DNA of 19,284 bases from a bacterium (GTDB lineage Bacteria > Sysuimicrobiota > Sysuimicrobiia > Sysuimicrobiales > Segetimicrobiaceae), in contig DATGHU010000045.1 in the NCBI GenBank assembly GCA_035307765.1, positions 1 to 19,284 of the forward strand. The letters are read 5' to 3'. This document shows, one piece after another, positions 14,604 through 19,284 of this stretch. Position 1 is the stretch's first letter. Each line of letters opens with the position of its first letter. The position numbers and the translations under genes are program-made. The notes beneath the pieces are model-generated. The model was given only the letters and a program-made list of their open reading frames with translations, was not told the origin of the DNA and made no database searches.

Positions 14604-15605
14604 ATGATTGAGCGGGAGACGGTCGTGCCGGCACCGGTGGTGCGCGTTCCAAACAGGGGGTTGGCGGACGTGTGGGAGACCACAAAGCCCAAGATCGAGT
14701 ACGCGGAGCTCTCCGATACCTACGGGAAGTTCGTCGTCGAACCCCTCGATCGAGGGTTTGGCGTCACGCTGGGGAACGCGCTCCGGCGCGTGCTCCTCTC
14801 CTCCATCGTGGGGGCGGCGGTCACCTCGGTGAAGATCGAGAACGTCCTGCACGAGTTCTCGACGATCCCGGGGGTGGTGGAGGACGTGACGCAGGTGATC
14901 CTGAACCTCAAGGAGCTCTCGCTGAAGCTCCACAGCGACAAGCCTAAGCTGCTGCGGCTCGACGTCCGCGGGAAAAAGGACGTCCTGGCGGGCGATCTCC
15001 AGCCCGACGCCGAGGTGGAGATCCTGAACCCCGACCTGCACATCGCGACGCTGGACGGGAAGACCGCCCACCTGGCGATGGAGCTCGTCGTGGAGCGCGG
15101 GAAGGGCTACGTCCCGGCGGAGCGCCATCGCAAGAGCGAGCACGTCATCGGCGTGATCCCCGTGGACTCGATCTTCTCGCCGATCCAGAGAGTCAACTAC
15201 GTGATCGAGGACACCCGGGTCGGACACGCCACCGATTACGACCGGCTGGTGCTCGAGGTGTGGACCGACGGTAGCATCCGCCCGGAGGAATCGCTGCAGG
15301 AGTCCGCTCGCCTGCTGATCGAGGACTTCCGGCTGTTCGTGGGCACCGCGGTCGGCCCCGATGTGGTGGTGGGCCCGGCGGCCGATGAGTCGAGCAAGAT
15401 CGCCGGCATGCCGATCGAAGAACTCGACCTCTCCGTCCGGCCGTACAACTGCCTGAAGCGCGCGGGGATCAACACCCTCGGCGATCTGCTGCAGAAGACC
15501 GAAGAGGAAGTGGTCAACGTCAAGAACTTCGGGCGCAAGTCGCTCGACGAGGTCAAAGAGAAGCTCGCCGCGCTCGGCCTCGAGCTGCGCCGGAGGGGGG
15601 CCTGA
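14604..15605 (+). CDS. rpoA: DNA-directed RNA polymerase subunit alpha
   Basis: Alpha dimerises to seed RNA polymerase assembly; its C-terminal domain binds UP elements and activators. The 333-residue product shows [20 protein letters not shown] and [20 protein letters not shown] (N-terminal dimerisation domain), then [14 protein letters not shown]. The C-terminal domain [20 protein letters not shown] with [17 protein letters not shown] keeps the Arg, Asn, Gly, Lys and Ser used for DNA contact in E. coli. The N-terminus is about 20 residues longer than usual before KPKIEY. The ATG has GAGGGAGAG 4-5 nt upstream. The stop overlaps rplQ as TGATG. Confidence 0.98.
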   Translation: MIERETVVPAPVVRVPNRGLADVWETTKPKIEYAELSDTYGKFVVEPLDRGFGVTLGNALRRVLLSSIVGAAVTSVKIENVLHEFSTIPGVVEDVTQVILNLKELSLKLHSDKPKLLRLDVRGKKDVLAGDLQPDAEVEILNPDLHIATLDGKTAHLAMELVVERGKGYVPAERHRKSEHVIGVIPVDSIFSPIQRVNYVIEDTRVGHATDYDRLVLEVWTDGSIRPEESLQESARLLIEDFRLFVGTAVGPDVVVGPAADESSKIAGMPIEELDLSVRPYNCLKRAGINTLGDLLQKTEEEVVNVKNFGRKSLDEVKEKLAALGLELRRRGA

Positions 15606-15958
15606 TGGCGCTGGGGCAGAAGGGGCGGCGGCTGGGCCGCGACACCGGCGCGCGGCTGGCCCTGTTTCGGGGCCTGGTTTCGGCGCTGATCGTCGAGGAG
15701 CGGATCGCGACGACGGCCTCGAAGGCCAAAGAGGCCAAGAAGGTCGCGGACCGGCTGATCGATCTCGCGCTGCGCAACGACCTCCACGCCCGCCGGCAGG
15801 TCGCCAAGCTCGTGCCCGACCGCGCCGTCGCCAAGCGGCTCTTCGCCACGATCGTCCCCCGGTATCAGAAGGGACGCGGAGGATACACCCGGATCATCCG
15901 AACGGGGCTGCGGCGCGGCGATGCGGCGCCAATGGCCCTGCTCGAGCTCGTGAAGTAA
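15605..15958 (+). CDS. rplQ: 50S ribosomal protein L17
   Basis: L17 lies near the exit-tunnel rim of the 50S subunit. The 117-residue product has the usual length for Gram-positive bacteria. Motifs are LGRDTGARLALFRGLVSALI, VEERIATTASKAKEAKKVAD, RAVAKRLFATIVPRY and the C-terminal GGYTRIIRTGLRRGDAAPMA. The ATG shares its A with the rpoA stop (TGATG), and GGAGGGGGG in the rpoA tail is its ribosome-binding site. It is the last gene of the alpha cluster. A hairpin follows before the ECF transporter genes. Confidence 0.98.
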   Translation: MALGQKGRRLGRDTGARLALFRGLVSALIVEERIATTASKAKEAKKVADRLIDLALRNDLHARRQVAKLVPDRAVAKRLFATIVPRYQKGRGGYTRIIRTGLRRGDAAPMALLELVK

Positions 15959-15965
15959 CCGCGGC

Positions 15966-15987
15966 CGCCGGGGCCTCGCTCCCGGCG
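15966..15987 (+). terminator. Hairpin after rplQ; weak terminator or attenuator candidate
   Basis: CGCCGGG (15966-15972) pairs with CCCGGCG (15981-15987), with a possible G-U closing pair, around a 6-8-nt loop in the 43-nt gap between rplQ and ecfA1. The downstream bases TCCTGAGGCTGTTC contain no proper T-run. It could lower expression of the transporter genes relative to the ribosomal genes, but it lacks the sequence of a strong intrinsic terminator. Confidence 0.3.
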
Positions 15988-16001
15988 TCCTGAGGCTGTT
16001 C

Positions 16002-16844
16002 ATGGTCCCCCCTCTGATCACGGTTCGGGACCTCCACCACACCTACCGCGCCGGCACGGACGCGGCCACCCCCGCGCTCGCGGGGATCGACCTCGACCTC
16101 CGGCCGGGAGAATGCCTCGCCGTCATCGGCGGCAACGGCTCCGGCAAAAGCACCCTGGCCAAGCATCTGAACGCCCTGCTGCTCCCGACCGCGGGGGAGG
16201 TGCGCGTCGATGGCATCGACACGCGCGCCCCCGACGCCGTGTGGGAGGTCCGCCGGCGGGTGGGGATGGTGTTCGAACACCCGGACAACCAGATCGTCGC
16301 CGCCGTGGTCGAAGAGGACGTCGCGTTCGGGTGTGAAAACCTCGGCCTTCCCCCCGCCGACATCCGCGCCCGGGTCGATCAGGCCCTCCGGACCGTCGGG
16401 CTCGAGGCCCTGCGCCGCCATCCGCCCCACCTGCTCTCCGGAGGTCAGAAACAGCGGGTGGCGATCGCGGGGATCCTGGCGATGCACCCCCGCTGCCTCG
16501 TGCTGGACGAGGCCACCTCGATGCTGGACCCTCAGGGGCAGCGGGAGGTGATGGGGACCGCTCTCCGGTTGTGCCGGGAGGACGGGCTGGCGCTCGTCCT
16601 CATCACTCATGCCATGGAAGAGGCCGTCTGCGCGGACCGGGTCCTGGTGCTGGCGGAGGGGCGGTGCGCGCTCCAGGGCACCCCGGCGGAGGTCTTCGCC
16701 AGGACGGCCGAGCTCGCCCGTCTGCGGATCGAGCCGCCCGAGATGGCCTCGCTCGGCCGGGCGCTGGCCGCGGAGGGGGTCGCGGTGCCCGCTAGCGTCC
16801 TGACGATCGACCAGCTCGTCGAGGCCCTCGCGCCCCGTCCGTGA
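16002..16844 (+). CDS. ecfA1: ECF transporter ATPase subunit EcfA1
   Basis: EcfA1 pairs with EcfA2 to power EcfT and interchangeable substrate-binding S components for uptake of vitamins or metals. The 280-residue product has Walker A GGNGSGKST at 43-51, signature LSGGQ at 145-149, Walker B with DEATSMLDP (Asp169, Glu170), and switch His203. DEATSMLDP is the EcfA1 hallmark. The Q-loop Gln of the usual VFQNPDNQ is Glu92 here (VFEHPDNQ). The start ATG follows TGAGG. The stop overlaps the ecfA2 GTG as GTGA. Order A1-A2-T after rplQ is the usual Gram-positive layout. Confidence 0.97.
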   Translation: MVPPLITVRDLHHTYRAGTDAATPALAGIDLDLRPGECLAVIGGNGSGKSTLAKHLNALLLPTAGEVRVDGIDTRAPDAVWEVRRRVGMVFEHPDNQIVAAVVEEDVAFGCENLGLPPADIRARVDQALRTVGLEALRRHPPHLLSGGQKQRVAIAGILAMHPRCLVLDEATSMLDPQGQREVMGTALRLCREDGLALVLITHAMEEAVCADRVLVLAEGRCALQGTPAEVFARTAELARLRIEPPEMASLGRALAAEGVAVPASVLTIDQLVEALAPRP

Positions 16845-17707
16845 TCCGCTGCGAGCGTCTCACCCACGTGTACGGCCGAGGGACCCCGCTCGAGGCCCGG
16901 GCCATCACCGATGTGTCGCTGAGCATTGAGGCCGGCGAGTTCGTCGGGGTGATCGGGGCCACCGGATCGGGGAAGTCCACGCTCGTCCAGCATATGAACG
17001 GGCTGCTCCGACCGACCAGCGGGTGCGTGTACCTGGACGGCGTCGACATCCACGCCCGCGGCGTCGACCGGCGGCGGGTCCGCCAGCAGATCGGCCTGCT
17101 GTTCCAGTATCCCGAACAACAGCTGTTCGACGAGACGGTGGCCGCGGATGTGGCGTTCGGCCCCAGAAACCTGGGGCTCGGCGAGGAGGAGGTGGGGATC
17201 AGAGTTCGGCGGGCGCTTGAGCTGGTGGGGTTGCCCCCCGAGCGGTTCGGCGCTCGATCCCCGTTCGAGCTCAGCGGGGGCGAGATGCGGCGGGCGGCTC
17301 TGGCCGGGGTCCTGGCGATGGATCCGCGGATGCTGATTCTCGACGAGCCCACGGCGGGGCTGGATCCGCTGGGCCGGCGCGAGATCCTTGGGCACATCAC
17401 CCGACTGCACCGCGAGCGCGGGCTGGCGATCGTGCTCATCACCCACAGCATGGACGCGGTGGCGCGGCTCTGCGGCCGGGCGTTCGTCCTCGACCGGGGG
17501 GCCCTCGTCGCCTCGGGGACTCCCCGCGAGCTCTTTGCCGACCCGGCCAAGCTGGAGGCGCTCGGGCTGGGCGTGCCGCAGGTCACGCAGCTGGCGCGCC
17601 GGCTTCGCGAGCGCGGGCTGCCGATCCCAGGTGACGTGCTCACCACCAACGAAGCGCAGCGCGCCATCCTCAACGCGCTGTCGGTGCGGGGCCGTGGAGC
17701 TCTTTAG
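16841..17707 (+). CDS. ecfA2: ECF transporter ATPase subunit EcfA2
   Basis: EcfA2 is the second nucleotide-binding subunit of the shared ECF energising module. The 288-residue product has Walker A GATGSGKST at 39-47, a normal Q-loop (FQYPEQQLF, Gln89), Walker B with DEPTAGLDP (Asp168, Glu169) and switch His202; DEPTAGLDP is typical of EcfA2. The signature reads LSGGE (144-148) instead of LSGGQ. The start is GTG in a GTGA overlap with ecfA1. The end overlaps ecfT by 14 nt. By homology it sits on the cytoplasmic face of the membrane bound to EcfT. Confidence 0.97.
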   Translation: MIRCERLTHVYGRGTPLEARAITDVSLSIEAGEFVGVIGATGSGKSTLVQHMNGLLRPTSGCVYLDGVDIHARGVDRRRVRQQIGLLFQYPEQQLFDETVAADVAFGPRNLGLGEEEVGIRVRRALELVGLPPERFGARSPFELSGGEMRRAALAGVLAMDPRMLILDEPTAGLDPLGRREILGHITRLHRERGLAIVLITHSMDAVARLCGRAFVLDRGALVASGTPRELFADPAKLEALGLGVPQVTQLARRLRERGLPIPGDVLTTNEAQRAILNALSVRGRGAL

Positions 17708-18518
17708 GGGGCTCGTCTTGGGTCAATACGTCCCGGTGGACTCCATCGTCCACCGGCTCGACCCTCGGACCAAGATCCTCGCGACGCTCGGGCTGCTCGG
17801 TGTGATCTTCGCCATCCGCGGGTTCGGCAGCCTGGCCGTGTTGACCGCGGCGCTGGCCGTGGTCACCCTCCTGGGGCGGGTCCCGCCGGGCTACGTCCTC
17901 CGAGGCGTCCGCCCGCTGTTCTGGCTCCTGGCCTTCGCGTTCGTCCTGCAGGTGTTCTTCGGGGAGCCGGGGGGCCACCCCGTCGTTCACTGGGGCCCGG
18001 TTGTCGTGACCCGTGAAAACCTGGTCCAGGCGGCGTTCTACGGATGGCGGCTGCTGCTCTTGGTCTTTTCGACAACCCTGATGACGCTGACGACCTCACC
18101 GGTCGAGTTCACCGACGGCCTGGAGCGGCTCCTGCGGCCCTTCCAGCGCATCGGGGTGCCCGCCCACGATCTGGCGATGATGATGACCATCGCCCTGCGG
18201 TTCATCCCGACACTGCTCGAGGAGGCGGAGAAGATCATGAAGGCGCAGATGGCGCGCGGGGCAGAGTTCACCCGGGGCAGCCTCGCGCACCGCATTCGGG
18301 CGCTGATCCCCCTCCTGGTGCCTCTGTTCGTCAGTGCCTTCCGCCGGGCGGACGCGCTGGCCCTGGCGATGGAGGCCAGGTGCTATCGGGGGGGTGAGCA
18401 CCGGACGAGGATGCGGGAACTGCGTCTCGGGGCGCGGGACTACCTGGCGTTCGCGCTGGTCGCCGCGGCAGGCATCCTCATCCTCCTGCCCTCATCGGTC
18501 TGGCGGAGGCTCCCGTGA
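17694..18518 (+). CDS. ecfT: ECF transporter transmembrane subunit EcfT
   Basis: EcfT is the membrane scaffold that links the two ATPases to S components. The 274-residue product starts GQYVPVDSIVHRLDPRTKI, typical of the family. Hydrophobic segments lie at about 28-60, 73-90, 113-132, 203-216 and 250-266. The two cytoplasmic coupling motifs are present: Ala187-Arg188-Gly189 (QMARGAEF) and Ala228-Arg229-Cys230 (MEARCYRGG). The start is GTG at 17694, inside ecfA2; a much longer upstream frame is the shadow of ecfA2, and a TTG at 17718 is a weaker alternative. No S component is encoded nearby in the window. Confidence 0.95.
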   Translation: MELFRGLVLGQYVPVDSIVHRLDPRTKILATLGLLGVIFAIRGFGSLAVLTAALAVVTLLGRVPPGYVLRGVRPLFWLLAFAFVLQVFFGEPGGHPVVHWGPVVVTRENLVQAAFYGWRLLLLVFSTTLMTLTTSPVEFTDGLERLLRPFQRIGVPAHDLAMMMTIALRFIPTLLEEAEKIMKAQMARGAEFTRGSLAHRIRALIPLLVPLFVSAFRRADALALAMEARCYRGGEHRTRMRELRLGARDYLAFALVAAAGILILLPSSVWRRLP

Positions 18519-18561
18519 TGGATCGCACCGGTCCGCAGGGGGCCGCCCCGGTCCGTTAGCG

Positions 18562-19284
18562 ATGCGCACCCTCCGCTTGGTACTGGAGTACGACGGAACG
18601 GGATACTGCGGCTGGCAGCGGCAGCGGGGGACCGCCGCGGCGGGAGCGCCTTCCGTGCAGGCCACGGTGGAGGCCGCGGTTCTGGCCCTCACCGGCGAGG
18701 CCGCCCCCGTCGTCGCCGCCGGGCGGACCGACGCCGGCGTCCACGCCCTCGGGCAGGTTGCGCATTGGACGACGACCACCCGGATCGAGGCCGGCCGGCT
18801 TCCGGCCGCCCTCAACGCGTACCTGCCCCCCGACATCCGGGTCCTCTCGGCCGCGGAAGCGCCCCAGGGATTCCACGCCAGGCACGATGCCGTCGCCCGT
18901 ACCTACCGTTACGAGATCTTGAACCGGCCGTCGCCGTCCGCGCTCCTCCGCCACCGCGCCTACCACGTTCCGGCACCGCTCGACGTGGAGGCCTTACGGC
19001 GGGCGGTTGTCCCGCTGTTGGGCCGCCACGACTTCGCCGCCTACCGGGGTGCCGGCAGCCCCACCCGAACGACGGTGTGCACCGTGACGGTCGCGGATTG
19101 GCGCCGGCTGGGATCCCGGGTGCGCCTCACGATGACGGCCGACCGGTTCCTCCGACACATGGTGCGGATGATCGTCGGGACGCTGCTTCGGGTGGGGATC
19201 GGCCGCTTGCCCGAGGGTGCTCCAAGGGACTACCTGAGCGACCGAGACAATCGGCGGACGGGGCCCACCGCGCCGCCGCAGGGG
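18562..19284 (+). CDS. truA: tRNA pseudouridine synthase A (3' end outside window)
   Basis: TruA converts uridines 38-40 of the tRNA anticodon stem to pseudouridine. The 241 codons present run to the window edge with no stop; perhaps 10-20 residues are missing. Visible motifs are LEYDGTGYCGWQRQ, the catalytic GRTDAGVHALGQV loop with nucleophile Asp57, FHARHDAVARTYRYEI, DRFLRHMVRMIVGTLL and the terminal RRTGPTAPPQG. The ATG at 18562 has no Shine-Dalgarno within the usual distance. The 43-nt gap from ecfT contains a 13-codon frame (18518-18559) that starts in the ecfT stop (TGATG) and ends 2 nt before truA, so re-initiation may start truA. Confidence 0.96.
   Translation, partial: MRTLRLVLEYDGTGYCGWQRQRGTAAAGAPSVQATVEAAVLALTGEAAPVVAAGRTDAGVHALGQVAHWTTTTRIEAGRLPAALNAYLPPDIRVLSAAEAPQGFHARHDAVARTYRYEILNRPSPSALLRHRAYHVPAPLDVEALRRAVVPLLGRHDFAAYRGAGSPTRTTVCTVTVADWRRLGSRVRLTMTADRFLRHMVRMIVGTLLRVGIGRLPEGAPRDYLSDRDNRRTGPTAPPQG

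Noticed and set aside
14670-14700. Later GTG start for rpoA at 14670, which would remove the N-terminal extension
   Set aside because: The ATG at 14604 has a better ribosome-binding site and position; the G-run before 14670 is a weak match. It remains possible that the extension is not translated.
13266-15227. Long minus-strand open frame opposite rpsM-rpoA (about 650 codons), with similar ones opposite rplB-rplV (1955-3727) and rplO-secY (9429-10985)
   Set aside because: They lie antisense to unmistakable ribosomal and secY genes, give low-complexity Arg/His/Pro/Asp-rich products with no family motif, and are expected because stop codons are rare on either strand of such G+C-rich coding DNA.
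18375-18400. Second EcfT coupling motif Ala-Arg-Cys instead of Ala-Arg-Gly
   Set aside because: MEARCYRGG occurs in other Gram-positive EcfT proteins to my recollection, so it is a family variant rather than a defect.
1-19284. Search for tRNA, rRNA, CRISPR arrays, insertion sequences, att sites or prophage genes
   Set aside because: No clover-leaf, repeat-spacer pattern, transposase or integrase motif was seen; the window is continuous housekeeping sequence on one strand.

Overview
The window is a long, entirely plus-strand housekeeping block: the end of tuf followed by the S10, spc and alpha ribosomal-protein clusters, then an energy-coupling-factor (ECF) transporter module and truA. It is very G+C-rich by eye, with strong G/C preference at third codon positions and frequent GTG starts. 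Gene order (secY-adk-map-KOW protein-infA-rpmJ-rpsM-rpsK-rpsD-rpoA-rplQ-ecfA1-ecfA2-ecfT-truA) is the Gram-positive/Terrabacteria arrangement. The zinc-binding forms of S14, S4, L36, L24 and adenylate kinase fit this too. Some loops, notably in L4, recall Thermus. I infer a deep-branching, high-GC Terrabacteria lineage (Limnochordia/Symbiobacteria-like Bacillota or an uncultured relative), but the sequence alone does not fix the phylum.

Layout. 2-136: C-terminus of EF-Tu. 194-5387: S10 cluster (rpsJ, rplC, rplD, rplW, rplB, rpsS, rplV, rpsC, rplP, rpmC, rpsQ). 5388-5499: 112-nt spacer with a strong GC hairpin at the classical S10/spc junction. 5500-10973: spc cluster (rplN, rplX, rplE, rpsN type Z, rpsH, rplF, rplR, rpsE, rpmD, rplO, secY). 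10984-12703: adk, map and a KOW/L14e-like RNA-binding protein. 12707-15958: infA, rpmJ and the alpha cluster (rpsM, rpsK, rpsD, rpoA, rplQ). 16002-18518: ecfA1, ecfA2, ecfT. 18562-end: truA, cut by the window edge. No stretch over 300 bases lacks a gene; the longest gaps are about 112-115 nt (2074-2188 and 5388-5499). I saw no tRNA, rRNA, CRISPR or mobile element.

The genes work as one growth-linked unit: ribosomal subunits, the initiation factor, the RNA polymerase alpha subunit, the protein-export channel that receives nascent chains, N-terminal Met removal, nucleotide balance and tRNA pseudouridylation, plus the shared energising module for vitamin/metal uptake. Many neighbours overlap as ATGA, TGATG or GTGA, implying translational coupling.

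There is no obvious new system here. The observations most worth checking are: (1) a near-consensus sigma70/sigmaA promoter (TGGACT-17-TATAAT) inside the 3' end of map, whose -10 box overlaps the start codon of the KOW gene; (2) two acidic substitutions in the ECF ATPases that, by family structure, fall in the same composite ATP site; (3) small open frames that fill several intergenic gaps from upstream stop to downstream start; and (4) the hairpin at the S10/spc boundary.
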